Source: an uncultured Ramlibacter sp. (lineage in GTDB: Bacteria > Pseudomonadota > Gammaproteobacteria > Burkholderiales > Burkholderiaceae_C). Taken from it: a stretch of 53,842 nucleotides of DNA. Below the pieces are notes generated by a model. That model did no database searches. It had not been told where the DNA came from and saw nothing but the letters and a program-made list of their open reading frames with translations. The stretch is taken from positions 1-53,842 of the forward strand of contig NZ_CAKZHQ010000035.1 of NCBI RefSeq assembly GCF_936925435.1. Direction: 5' to 3'. This document shows, one piece after another, positions 27,494 to 35,851 of the stretch; position 1 is the stretch's first letter, and the number at the start of each line of letters is the position of its first letter. The position numbers and the translations under genes are program-made.

Positions 27494-29541
27494 GAGGGTT
27501 GATTATCGGCCGGCGCGCCGGCTTCGGCCTCGTTGACGTCGACCGCGATGGCGATCGGGCCGGCGGCTTCTTCGTCGTCGCCGCCTTCGTCTTCGGTCGC
27601 GGCTTCGGGTGCGGCGTCCAGCCGCTCAATCACCGTTCCGTGCACATCCAGCGTGATCTCGTCGATGGCGCCGAGCTTGACCCGCACCCGGGCGCCGCGC
27701 GGCAGCTCGTTGCCGCCCAGCACGCCCAGCACCAGCGGGAGCTCGTCGGCGCGCGCCAGGCCTTCGCGGAACATGGTGGCCGTCAGCTCGGTGATGCCCT
27801 GCTGGCGGATGTGCGTGAGCGTCCAGAAGCGCTCCATGCCGGCCTGGTAGCCGTTGTAGGCGGAGTAGGCCGCGTCGAAGCCCGAGATGATGGAAAACAG
27901 CTCGGCGTCCTTGGGCTTGAAGGGCGCGGCCAGCGCCGCGGTCTTGCCGTGGCGCGCGGCGGCGATGATCTGCCACTGGTTGACCAGGTCGGTGTAGCGG
28001 CGCAGGGGCGAGGTGCTCCAGGCATAGCTCTTGACGCCGATGCCGGCGTGCGGCGCGGCCTTGGTGCCCATGCGCACCTTGACGCCGGGCGCCAGGCTGG
28101 CCTGGCTGCGGTAGATGCCGGGCACGCCCAGCTCGTGCAGCCAGTTGCCCCAGCTGCTGTTGGCCAGGATCATGGCCTCGGCCACGATCAGGTCCAGCGG
28201 CGCGCCGCGCCGGCGCACGCTGATCTGCACCGTCTCGTTGCCCACAGGCTCGGCGCCGTCGTTGCCCACCAGGCGGAAGTTGTAGTCGGGCCGGTTGAAG
28301 TTCTCCGGCTTGCCGCGCACGATCTCGCGCTGGGCCTTCAGCTGGCGTGCCAGGCGGTATAAAAATGAGAGCGGCTCACGCAGACCGGAAGGGGGCTGCG
28401 GGCCTGTTTCGTTCTCAATCGAGGGATCGAGCAGCCAGTCTTCGGTGACCGCGCCATCGAGCTGGTCGTGGCGCAGGTTGTGGGCGATGGGCACGCGCTC
28501 GAGCCGGGTCTGCGTGTCTTTCAGGGCCAGCGTTTCCTCGTCGAAGCTGGCATAGAGCGACACCGCCGGGCAGTCGCGCCCTTCGAGCAGGGTGTAGGCC
28601 TGCACCACCTCGTCGGGCAGCATGGTGATCTTGTAGCCCGGCATGTAGACGGTCGACAGGCGCTGCCGCGCAACGTTGTCGATGGCCGTGGCCGGCTGCA
28701 CCGCCAGGCCGGGCGCTGCGATGTGGATGCCCACCGTCACCGTGCCGGTGCCCAGGCCCTGCACCGACAGCGCGTCGTCGATCTCGGTGGTGCTGGAGTC
28801 GTCGATGGAGAAGGCCTGCACATCGGCCAGCGGCAGTTCGTCCCCGATGGCCGGCGCCTGCAGCGGCGGGAAGGCCGTGCCCTTGGGGAAATTCTCGAAC
28901 AGGAAGCGCTTCCAGTGGAACTGGTAGGCCGAATCGATGGCGCCGGCCTTTTGCAGCAGGTCCAGCGGCGCGGCCTGGGCCTTGCGCGAGGCCTCGACCA
29001 CGGCCTTGTATTCAGGCGCGTTCTTGTCCGGCTTGAACAGGATCTTGTACAGCTGCTCGCGGATGGCAGGCGGGCAGCTGCCGGCCACCAGGTCCGCCGC
29101 CCAGCCTTCGATCTGTGCCTGCACGGCCTTTTTCTTCTCGATGGCGGCCAGGGCCTGCTGCACGATCTCGGCCGGCGCCTTGCGAAAGCGCCCCTTGCCG
29201 GCGCGCCGGAAGTAGTGCGGCGCCTCGAACAGGCGAAACAGTGCGCCCGCCTGCTGGGCCAGCGTGGCCTTGTCGCTGAAATAGTCGCGCGCCAGGTCAG
29301 CGAAGCCGAACTCCTCCTCGGGCGCGAATTCCCAGGCCAGTTCCAGCTCGATGGACGATGCCAGCGCCTGGGCTTCGCGCACCAGGTCGGCCGGCGCCGG
29401 CTTGTCGAACTTCAGCAGGACGTTGGCGGCCTTGACCTTGACACGCTTGCCGCTGTCCAACTCGATCTGGGACGAGGCTTCTGCCTCCGACAGGACGCGG
29501 CCAGCCTGGAATTTCCCGGCCTCTTCAAACAATGCAAACAT
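27490..29541 (-). CDS. RNase II/R-family 3'-5' exoribonuclease (RNB domain)
   Basis: The 683-residue protein has an N-terminal region unlike the cold-shock domains of E. coli RNase II, a central RNB domain (from about residue 240), and a C-terminal S1-like segment. The metal-binding motif reads SIDDSSTTEIDDAL: Asp247, Asp255 and Asp256 match E. coli RNase II Asp201, 209 and 210, but Glu253 replaces Asp207. It should degrade RNA processively from the 3' end. Residues about 379-394 are encoded by a copy of the dispersed repeat. The acidic tail after residue 640 is low complexity. Confidence 0.88.
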   Translation of the reverse strand: MFALFEEAGKFQAGRVLSEAEASSQIELDSGKRVKVKAANVLLKFDKPAPADLVREAQALASSIELELAWEFAPEEEFGFADLARDYFSDKATLAQQAGALFRLFEAPHYFRRAGKGRFRKAPAEIVQQALAAIEKKKAVQAQIEGWAADLVAGSCPPAIREQLYKILFKPDKNAPEYKAVVEASRKAQAAPLDLLQKAGAIDSAYQFHWKRFLFENFPKGTAFPPLQAPAIGDELPLADVQAFSIDDSSTTEIDDALSVQGLGTGTVTVGIHIAAPGLAVQPATAIDNVARQRLSTVYMPGYKITMLPDEVVQAYTLLEGRDCPAVSLYASFDEETLALKDTQTRLERVPIAHNLRHDQLDGAVTEDWLLDPSIENETGPQPPSGLREPLSFLYRLARQLKAQREIVRGKPENFNRPDYNFRLVGNDGAEPVGNETVQISVRRRGAPLDLIVAEAMILANSSWGNWLHELGVPGIYRSQASLAPGVKVRMGTKAAPHAGIGVKSYAWSTSPLRRYTDLVNQWQIIAAARHGKTAALAAPFKPKDAELFSIISGFDAAYSAYNGYQAGMERFWTLTHIRQQGITELTATMFREGLARADELPLVLGVLGGNELPRGARVRVKLGAIDEITLDVHGTVIERLDAAPEAATEDEGGDDEEAAGPIAIAVDVNEAEAGAPADNQPS
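28356..28410. repeat. degenerate dispersed repeat inside the RNase gene
   Basis: The plus strand reads GGTATAAAAATGAGAGCGGC, TCACGCAGACC, then GGGGGCTGCGGGCC, similar to the copies in murG and next to ruvC. It is translated on the minus strand as an extra Pro/Gly-rich segment in the RNB domain (residues about 379-394). Confidence 0.45.
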
Positions 29542-29547
29542 GGGGTG

Positions 29548-29553
29548 ATTGTC
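29548..29553 (-). promoter_or_regulatory. -10-like hexamer before the RNase gene
   Basis: On the minus strand GACAAT lies exactly six bases before the ATG at 29541, and no Shine-Dalgarno sequence is visible. This is the same arrangement as at lpxC, rodA, tldD and mpl. Confidence 0.4.
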
Positions 29554-29589
29554 CCATGCGTCCCGGCGGCGGCCGCCGGGCTGGGCTCC

Positions 29590-30183
29590 CTACAGCCCCA
29601 GGAAGCCCAGGACCTCGCCGATGTGGGCGTCGAAATCCGACAGGGCGTGGTCGCCGCCTTCGAGCAGCTTGTGGTGTGCGCCGGGGTAGCGGTCCGCCAT
29701 CTCGCGCCAGTCCAGCACCTCGTCGCCTTTGGCGATGACGGCGAAATAGCGCTGCGGATCGGCCACCGGCCCGTGCTGCAGGGCGCGCAGTTCGTCGACG
29801 AAGGCCGGTGCGAAGAAAAAGCGCTCTTCGGGCGCGTGCCAGGAAGCCTGCTCGCCGATGTACTTGGCCAGGTCGCGCGCCGGGTCCACCGCCGGATTGA
29901 GCAGCACCGCCGGGCAGCCGGTGGTCTCGGCCACATGGGTGGCATAGAAGCCGCCCAGCGAGGAGCCGATCACGCCCATCGTGTGCTGCGGCCAGCCGGC
30001 GATGCCCTGCAGCATCAGCTGGGCGGCCGTCCGTGGCGAGGGCGGCAACTGGGGGCACCACCAGACCACCTCGGGATGGCGCTGCGCCATCCGCGCGGCC
30101 ACCTGGCGGGCCTTGGCCGACTGGGGCGAGGAGCGGAAGCCGTGCAGGTAAAGAAGGTGGGTGACGGGCGTGCCGGAAGCCAT
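29590..30183 (-). CDS. YqiA/UPF0227-type esterase
   Basis: The 197-residue alpha/beta hydrolase has YLHGFRSSPQS near the N-terminus, the nucleophile elbow GSSLGG, Asp in AKGDEVLDW and the C-terminal His in GGDHALSDF. Length and motifs fit E. coli YqiA (193 residues), an esterase acting on short acyl esters and thioesters. I use the ATG at 30183, giving MASGTPVTHLLYLHGF. It is divergent from rodA with only 31 bases between the start codons. Confidence 0.85.
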   Translation of the reverse strand: MASGTPVTHLLYLHGFRSSPQSAKARQVAARMAQRHPEVVWWCPQLPPSPRTAAQLMLQGIAGWPQHTMGVIGSSLGGFYATHVAETTGCPAVLLNPAVDPARDLAKYIGEQASWHAPEERFFFAPAFVDELRALQHGPVADPQRYFAVIAKGDEVLDWREMADRYPGAHHKLLEGGDHALSDFDAHIGEVLGFLGL

Positions 30184-30191
30184 GGGCCGCG

Positions 30192-30197
30192 ATGCTA
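30192..30197 (-). promoter_or_regulatory. -10-like hexamer before the YqiA-type gene
   Basis: On the minus strand TAGCAT lies eight bases before the ATG at 30183. Together with GATAAT facing rodA it puts two start-proximal hexamers into one 31-base divergent gap. Confidence 0.3.
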
Positions 30198-30202
30198 CCG
30201 GA

Positions 30203-30208
30203 GATAAT
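30203..30208 (+). promoter_or_regulatory. -10-like hexamer before rodA
   Basis: GATAAT lies exactly six bases before the rodA ATG at 30215. There is no Shine-Dalgarno sequence in the spacer CGCCCG. A -35 box would fall inside the divergent yqiA-like gene and none matches well. Confidence 0.4.
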
Positions 30209-30214
30209 CGCCCG

Positions 30215-31369
30215 ATGTCCGCCGTCTTCGAACAACCGTCGCTGCGCCGCCGCGTCGCCCCCATGCTGGAAGGCTTCGACGGGCCGCTGGCCTTTGCCGT
30301 CTTCCTGCTGGCCTGCGCCGGCCTGCTGACCATGTACTCCTCGGGCTTCGACCACGGCACGCGCTTCGTCGACCACTGCCGCAACATGCTGATCGCCGGC
30401 GCCATCATGTTCGTGGTGGCGCAGATCCCGCCGCAGCGCCTGATGACGTTTGCCGTGCCGCTGTACGTCCTGGGCGTCTCGCTGCTGATCGCGGTGGCGG
30501 TGTTCGGCATCACCAAGAAGGGCGCGCGCCGCTGGCTCAACCTGGGCGTCACCATCCAGCCCAGCGAGATGCTCAAGATCGCCATGCCGCTGATGCTGGC
30601 CTGGTGGTTCCAGAAGCGCGAAGGCCAGCTGCGGCCGCTGGACTTCATGGTTGCCGCAGCGCTGCTGGTGCTGCCGGTGGGCCTGATCATGAAGCAGCCC
30701 GACCTGGGCACCGCCATCCTGGTGCTCACGGCCGGCCTGGCGGTGATCTTCTTCGCCGGCCTGTCCTGGAAACTGATCGCGCCGCCGGTGATCGTCGGAC
30801 TGGCGTGCGCGGTGCTGCTGGTGGTGTTCGAGTCGCAGCTGTGCGCCCAGGGCGTGCGCTGGCCCATCCTGCACGACTACCAGCAGCAACGCATCTGCAC
30901 CCTGCTGGACCCCGGCAAGGATCCGCTGGGCAAGGGCTTCCACATCATCCAGGGCATGATCGCCATCGGCTCGGGCGGCCTGTTCGGCAAGGGCTTCATG
31001 CAGGGCACGCAGACCCACCTGGAGTTCATCCCCGAGCGCACCACCGACTTCATCTTCGCCGCCTACTCCGAGGAGTTCGGCCTGGCCGGCAACCTGTGCC
31101 TGATCGCCGCCTTCATCTTCCTGATCTTGCGCGGCCTGGCCATCGCATTGGATGCTTCCACCCTGTTCTCGCGCCTGCTGGCCGGCGCGGTGACCATGAT
31201 TTTCTTCACCTATGCCTTCGTCAACATGGGCATGGTCAGCGGCATCCTGCCGGTGGTGGGCGTGCCCCTGCCCTTCATCAGCTATGGCGGCACGGCGATG
31301 GTGACGCTGGGTGCGGGCCTGGGCATCCTGATGTCCATCTCCAAGGCCAAGCGGCTGGTGCAATCCTAG
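30215..31369 (+). CDS. rodA: rod-shape SEDS glycosyltransferase RodA
   Basis: RodA polymerises lipid II for side-wall growth with PBP2 in the elongasome. The 384-residue protein has about ten membrane segments and SEDS motifs such as KKGARRWLNLG, QPSEMLKI, the KQPDLGTAIL segment, and HLEFIPERTTDFIFAAYSEEFG-like residues in the long periplasmic loop. It is closer to RodA than FtsW by the ERTTDFIF and GTGxxxGMVSGILPVVGVPLP-type C-terminus. mreBCD and mrdA, the usual partners, would be expected near but are not in this window. The next gene starts immediately after its stop. Confidence 0.93.
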   Translation: MSAVFEQPSLRRRVAPMLEGFDGPLAFAVFLLACAGLLTMYSSGFDHGTRFVDHCRNMLIAGAIMFVVAQIPPQRLMTFAVPLYVLGVSLLIAVAVFGITKKGARRWLNLGVTIQPSEMLKIAMPLMLAWWFQKREGQLRPLDFMVAAALLVLPVGLIMKQPDLGTAILVLTAGLAVIFFAGLSWKLIAPPVIVGLACAVLLVVFESQLCAQGVRWPILHDYQQQRICTLLDPGKDPLGKGFHIIQGMIAIGSGGLFGKGFMQGTQTHLEFIPERTTDFIFAAYSEEFGLAGNLCLIAAFIFLILRGLAIALDASTLFSRLLAGAVTMIFFTYAFVNMGMVSGILPVVGVPLPFISYGGTAMVTLGAGLGILMSISKAKRLVQS

Positions 31370-32248
31370 ATGACCGCCGCCCGCACGGTTGGGGTTGTGG
31401 GCGTCGGCAACATGGGCGGCGCCATGGCGCAGCGCCTGCTGGCGCAGGGCTGGCGCGTGCAGGTTTGCGACCTGGATCCAGCCAAGCTCGCCGAGTTTGA
31501 GGGATTTGGGGCTGTGGCCCGCTCCACACCGTCGCAGCTTGCTATTGATTCTGTAGCGATCATCGTCTGCGTGGTGGATGCGGACCAGGCCCGTGAGGTG
31601 CTTTTCGGCGAGCACGGCGCGGCCGCCGCGCTGCAGCCGGGCCAGGCCGTGCTGCTGTGCCCGACCATCGCGCCGCAGGATGTGGAAGACATCGCCGCGC
31701 GGCTGGCGCTGGGCGGCATCGCCACCATCGACGCGCCCATGTCGGGCGGTCCGGCACGCGCGCGCGACGGCTCCATGAGCCTGATGCTGGCCTGCGCCGA
31801 CGCAGTGTTCGAGCGCCACCGCGCCCTGCTCGAGGCGCTGAGCAGCAAGATCTTTCGCATCAGCGAGCGGCCCGGCGATGGCGCCCGCACCAAGCTCGTG
31901 AACAACCTGCTGGCCGGCATCAACCTGGTGGGCGCGGCCGAGGCCATGGCCCTGGCCCAGCGGCTGGGGCTGGACCTGGGCCGCACGCTGGAAGTGATCG
32001 AGCAGTCCAGCGGCCAGAGCTGGATCGGCAGCGACCGCATGCGCCGGGCCATCGCCGGCGACTACGCGCCGCGCGCCCATGTGAGCCTGCTGCAAAAGGA
32101 CACGCGGCTGGCGCTGGGCGCCGCCGAAGCGGCCGGTTTCAGCGGCCCGCTGGGCGCGGCGGCGCACGATGCCTTCGAGCGCGCCGCGCAGCAGGGCCTG
32201 GCCGGCCTGGACGACGCGGCCCTGTTCAAACTGCTGTCGCGCTCCTAG
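31370..32248 (+). CDS. beta-hydroxyacid dehydrogenase, 3-hydroxyisobutyrate dehydrogenase family
   Basis: The 292-residue protein has an N-terminal Rossmann domain (VGVGNMGGAMAQRL, residues 9-23), the substrate motif DAPMSGGPARARDGS (121-135), and the catalytic Lys175 in TKLVNNLLAG, all typical of the family that oxidises 3-hydroxyisobutyrate, L-threonate or tartronate semialdehyde. The exact substrate is not clear. The ATG follows the rodA TAG directly. Codons 57-63 come from what may be a half copy of the dispersed repeat (TTGCTATTGATTCTGTAGC, from 31539). Confidence 0.88.
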   Translation: MTAARTVGVVGVGNMGGAMAQRLLAQGWRVQVCDLDPAKLAEFEGFGAVARSTPSQLAIDSVAIIVCVVDADQAREVLFGEHGAAAALQPGQAVLLCPTIAPQDVEDIAARLALGGIATIDAPMSGGPARARDGSMSLMLACADAVFERHRALLEALSSKIFRISERPGDGARTKLVNNLLAGINLVGAAEAMALAQRLGLDLGRTLEVIEQSSGQSWIGSDRMRRAIAGDYAPRAHVSLLQKDTRLALGAAEAAGFSGPLGAAAHDAFERAAQQGLAGLDDAALFKLLSRS

Positions 32249-32258
32249 ACTCGGCGGC

Positions 32259-33758
32259 ATGACCGAGCCGCACCGCGCCATCGAGACAGCCGCCGAGTTG
32301 CTGCGTTACCGCACGATGGTGGAGCACGCGGCCGAGGGCATCTGCGTCGGCCAGGGAGGGCTGCTGCGCTTTGCCAACCAGCGCTGCCTGGCGTTGCTGG
32401 GCGCGACGCGCGAGACCATGGCCTTGCGCCAGATGATCGACTACGTGCACCCCCAGGATCGCGCCTTCGTCAGCCGCCAGCGAGAGCGGCGCGACCGCGG
32501 CGAGCAGGTGCCGGCCTTCGAGGCGCGTTTCCTGCGCCCGGGCGGCGAGGTCTCCTGGGTCGAAATCAGCGGCGTGGTGGTGGAGTGGGACGGCGCGCCG
32601 GCCAACCTGTTCCTGCTCAAGGACACGACCGAGCGGCACGCGCTCCATGAATCGCTCAAGAGCGCCCTGGCGCAGCGCGAGGCCATCCTGGAGACCGCCA
32701 CCGTCGGCGTCACCTTCCTGGTCGAGCGACGCCACCAGTGGCTCAACCGCACGCTGGCGCGCATGCTCGGTTACGAGCCGGCCGAGCTGCTGGGCCAGGA
32801 GACCCGCATGCACTACGCCAGCGACGCCGACTTCGAGGCCGTGGGCAGGCGCGCCTACAGCGAGATCGACCTGAGTGGCCACTGTTCTTCCGAGGTGCAG
32901 ATGAAGCGCAAGGACGGCAGCCTGCTGTGGGTGCAGGTCGACGGCACGGCCATCACCCAGGGGCCGATGCGCGGCACGGTCTGGACCTATGTCGATGTCA
33001 CCCAGCGCCGGCTGGCCGAGCAGGAACTGAGCCGCGCGCTGGCGCGCGAGCGCGAGCTGGGCGAGCTCAAGTCGCGCCTGCTGTCGATGGCCTCGCACGA
33101 GTTCCGCACGCCGCTGGCCGCCATCCTGTCCTCGGCCGAACTGATCGGTCACTACGGCGACCGCATAGCGCCGGACGAGCAGCGCAGCATCATGGCCGAC
33201 CTGGTGGCGGCGGCGCGCCGCATGCAGCTGATGCTCGAGGACACGCTCACCCTGAGCCAGGCCGAGGCCGGCCGGCTGGAATTCCAGGCGCGGCCGGTGG
33301 ACGTCGAGGCGGCCTGCCGCCAGCTGCTGGGCGAGGTGCGCTCGGCGCAGCAGGGTCACGCGCTCAAGCTGGAAGTCCAGGGCATCGGCACGCGGCTGCT
33401 CGACGCCCGTCTGCTGCAGCACATCCTGGCCAACCTGGCGACCAATGCCTGCAAATACTCGCCGGCCGGCAGCCAGGTGCTGGTGCGCATCGAGGGCGAT
33501 GCGCACAGCCTGACCCTGGAGGTGACCGACCAGGGGATCGGCATCGCGCCGGCCGATCTGCCGCGCCTGTTCGACAGCTTCCACCGTGGCGGCAACGCCG
33601 GCCAGCGGCCCGGCTCCGGCCTGGGCCTGGCGATCGCCATGCACTGCGCGCGCCTGCACGGCGGGCAGATCGACGTGGTCAGTAAACTCGGTGCCGGGAG
33701 CACCTTCCGCGCGACGCTGCCGGCGCCGCCGGCGGCCGCGCCCGCACCGCCGCCATGA
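32259..33758 (+). CDS. cytoplasmic PAS sensor histidine kinase
   Basis: The 499-residue protein has no membrane segment. Two PAS domains (about 15-130 and 140-250) are followed by a HisKA domain with His280 in MASHEFRTPL and an HATPase with Asn396 (NACKY), DQGIGI (424-429) and GSGLGLAI (452-459). It starts 11 bases after the dehydrogenase and its stop overlaps the next ATG, so it is co-expressed with the response regulator fusion and is its likely phosphodonor. The signal is unknown; a soluble ligand or redox cue via PAS is plausible. The last residues are Pro/Ala rich. Confidence 0.9.
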   Translation: MTEPHRAIETAAELLRYRTMVEHAAEGICVGQGGLLRFANQRCLALLGATRETMALRQMIDYVHPQDRAFVSRQRERRDRGEQVPAFEARFLRPGGEVSWVEISGVVVEWDGAPANLFLLKDTTERHALHESLKSALAQREAILETATVGVTFLVERRHQWLNRTLARMLGYEPAELLGQETRMHYASDADFEAVGRRAYSEIDLSGHCSSEVQMKRKDGSLLWVQVDGTAITQGPMRGTVWTYVDVTQRRLAEQELSRALARERELGELKSRLLSMASHEFRTPLAAILSSAELIGHYGDRIAPDEQRSIMADLVAAARRMQLMLEDTLTLSQAEAGRLEFQARPVDVEAACRQLLGEVRSAQQGHALKLEVQGIGTRLLDARLLQHILANLATNACKYSPAGSQVLVRIEGDAHSLTLEVTDQGIGIAPADLPRLFDSFHRGGNAGQRPGSGLGLAIAMHCARLHGGQIDVVSKLGAGSTFRATLPAPPAAAPAPPP

Positions 33759-35842
33759 CCACCATCCTGATCGTCGAGGACGACGATGCCATCCGCAACA
33801 ACATCACCCGCCTGCTCAAGCTGGAGGGCTATGACATCGTCTCCGCGGTCAACGGCCGCCAGGGCCTGGAGCGCCTGCGCGAGGTGCGGCCCGACCTGGT
33901 GATCTCCGACGTCGGCATGCCGGAGATGGACGGCTTCGAGCTGCTGGAGGCGGTGCGCGCCGAGCGCGGCCTGGCCGCCACCCCGGTCATGCTGCTGACG
34001 GCGCTGGACGACCGCGCCAGCATGCGCCGCGGCATGACGGCCGGCGCCGACGACTACCTGGCCAAGCCCTTCACCCGGGTCGAGCTGCTTGAGGCGCTGG
34101 CAGGCCTGTTGAAGAAAAAGGGCCGCATCGAGGACAGCATCGAGTCGGCCGTGGCCGAGCGCGAGGCGCATCTGCGGCGCGCCTTCGGCGAAAGCCTGGA
34201 CGGCAAGGCCCTGTCCGACAAGTTCGCGCTGGCGGCGCCGGCCGGCGCGGTGCCCGACCAGGTGATCGAGGCCACGGTGCTGTTCTCCGACATCCGCAAC
34301 TTCACCTCGCTGGCCGAAAAACTCGATTCGGCCGAGGTGGCGGAGCTGCTGACCGAATACTTCGAGCGCAGCTGCGAGCCGGTGCTCAAGAACGGCGGGC
34401 GCCACCTGAAATTCATCGGCGACGGCTTGATGGCGGTGTTCGCCGACACGCTCAGCGGCGGCTCGCCGCTGCCGGCGCCGCGCCGCGCCATCTCGGCGGC
34501 GCTGGCCATGGCGCTGGCCACCCACGAGTTTCGCGCCTGGCTGGACCAGCGCTTCGCCGACCGCGGCCTGCCGCCGTTTGCCATCGGCGTGGGCGTGCAC
34601 AGCGGCGAGGTCACGATCTGCCGGCTGGGCTCGGCGCACAACAAGGAGACCACGCCGATTGGCGACACCGTCAACGTGGCGGCGCGGCTCGAAGGCGCCA
34701 GCAAGGAGCTGGGCTGGACCGTTGTGGCCAGCAATGCCGCGCTGCAGGGCGCCGGCGGTGGCATCCAGACCGGCGGCATGACGGCGCTGGCGGTGCGCGG
34801 CAAGAACGGCTTCATCGACGTGGCCGAGATCACCGGCCTGGTCACCGACCTGGAGGACAGGCGCCACGGCATGGCCACGCTGACCGAGCGTGCCGCCGAG
34901 GTGCGCGCCGCGGTGGAGATCAATTCGGCGATCACCGCCCGCGCCGTCAAGGGCGCGCTGCAGTCCAAGCTCAGCGCGCTCAAGGGCCACCAGTTCACCG
35001 AGGGCGAGGAGCCGCTGCGCCTGAAGGGCTACCGGCTGTCGCGCAAGATCGGCTCGGGCGGGATGACCGAGGTCTACCTGGCCCAGCGCGAGAGCGACGG
35101 CCTGCCGGTGGTGCTCAAGGTGCTGGACGCCAGCGGCCAGGCCGCCAGCGCCCAGCTGGCGCGCTTCATCCAGGAATACACACTGCTGTCGAGAATCGAG
35201 CATCCGCATGTGATCCGCATCTACGACCAGGGCTTCACCGACGACCACGCCTACATCGCGATGGAGTATTTCGAGCAGGGCGACCTGCGCTCCGAGCTGC
35301 GCGCCGGCATGGACCAGCGGCGCGTGCTGGAGGTGGTGCGCCAGGTGGCGCAGGCGCTGGACGCCATCCATGGGCGCGGCGTGATCCACCGCGACCTCAA
35401 GCCCGAGAACATCATGCGCAGGGCCGACGGCAATGTGGCCCTGGCCGACTTCGGCATCGCCAAGTCCATGCAGCGGGAAGGCGGTCTGGACCTGACCCAG
35501 ACCCACCACGGCGACGTGGTGGGCACGCCCTACTACCTGAGCCCGGAGCAGGCCGCGGGCGATGCCATCACCCCGCTGTCGGACCTGTACAGCCTGGGCG
35601 TGATGATGTTCGAGATGCTGGCCGGCCAGCGGCCCTTCCGCGCCGAATCGCTGGCCCTGTTGCTGGCCCACCATGTGTCGGCGCCGACGCCGCAGCTGCC
35701 CCAGGCGCACCGGGCCCTGCAGCCGCTGGTCGACAAGTTGATGGCCAAGGCGCCGCAGGAGCGCCATGCATCGGCAGCCGCCTTGCTGGCCGACCTGCAG
35801 CAGCTGACCCTGCAGCGAACCGTGGCCGGGCCGCAAGCCTAG
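33755..35842 (+). CDS. response regulator-class III adenylate cyclase-Ser/Thr kinase fusion
   Basis: A 695-residue protein with three signalling modules. Residues 1-120 form a receiver domain with Asp52, Thr82 and Lys104. Residues 170-365 form a class III nucleotide cyclase with metal ligands Asp179 and Asp223, purine-selecting Lys219, Thr300 in place of the usual Asp, and the Asn307/Arg311 pair; Lys plus Thr points to a class IIIb adenylate cyclase. Residues 425-690 form a Hanks-type kinase with Lys455, HRDLKPEN (Asp547, Asn552), DFG (Asp565) and SPE. The glycine loop reads GSGGMTEV, with Thr where the third Gly is usual. No membrane segment. ATG overlaps the upstream kinase stop (ATGA). Confidence 0.92.
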   Translation: MTTILIVEDDDAIRNNITRLLKLEGYDIVSAVNGRQGLERLREVRPDLVISDVGMPEMDGFELLEAVRAERGLAATPVMLLTALDDRASMRRGMTAGADDYLAKPFTRVELLEALAGLLKKKGRIEDSIESAVAEREAHLRRAFGESLDGKALSDKFALAAPAGAVPDQVIEATVLFSDIRNFTSLAEKLDSAEVAELLTEYFERSCEPVLKNGGRHLKFIGDGLMAVFADTLSGGSPLPAPRRAISAALAMALATHEFRAWLDQRFADRGLPPFAIGVGVHSGEVTICRLGSAHNKETTPIGDTVNVAARLEGASKELGWTVVASNAALQGAGGGIQTGGMTALAVRGKNGFIDVAEITGLVTDLEDRRHGMATLTERAAEVRAAVEINSAITARAVKGALQSKLSALKGHQFTEGEEPLRLKGYRLSRKIGSGGMTEVYLAQRESDGLPVVLKVLDASGQAASAQLARFIQEYTLLSRIEHPHVIRIYDQGFTDDHAYIAMEYFEQGDLRSELRAGMDQRRVLEVVRQVAQALDAIHGRGVIHRDLKPENIMRRADGNVALADFGIAKSMQREGGLDLTQTHHGDVVGTPYYLSPEQAAGDAITPLSDLYSLGVMMFEMLAGQRPFRAESLALLLAHHVSAPTPQLPQAHRALQPLVDKLMAKAPQERHASAAALLADLQQLTLQRTVAGPQA

Positions 35843-35845
35843 AAT
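35840..35845 (+). promoter_or_regulatory. -10-like hexamer before tldD
   Basis: TAGAAT lies exactly six bases before the tldD ATG at 35852. Its first three bases are also the stop codon of the upstream fusion gene. No Shine-Dalgarno sequence is visible. Confidence 0.4.
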
Positions 35846-35851
35846 GGGACG

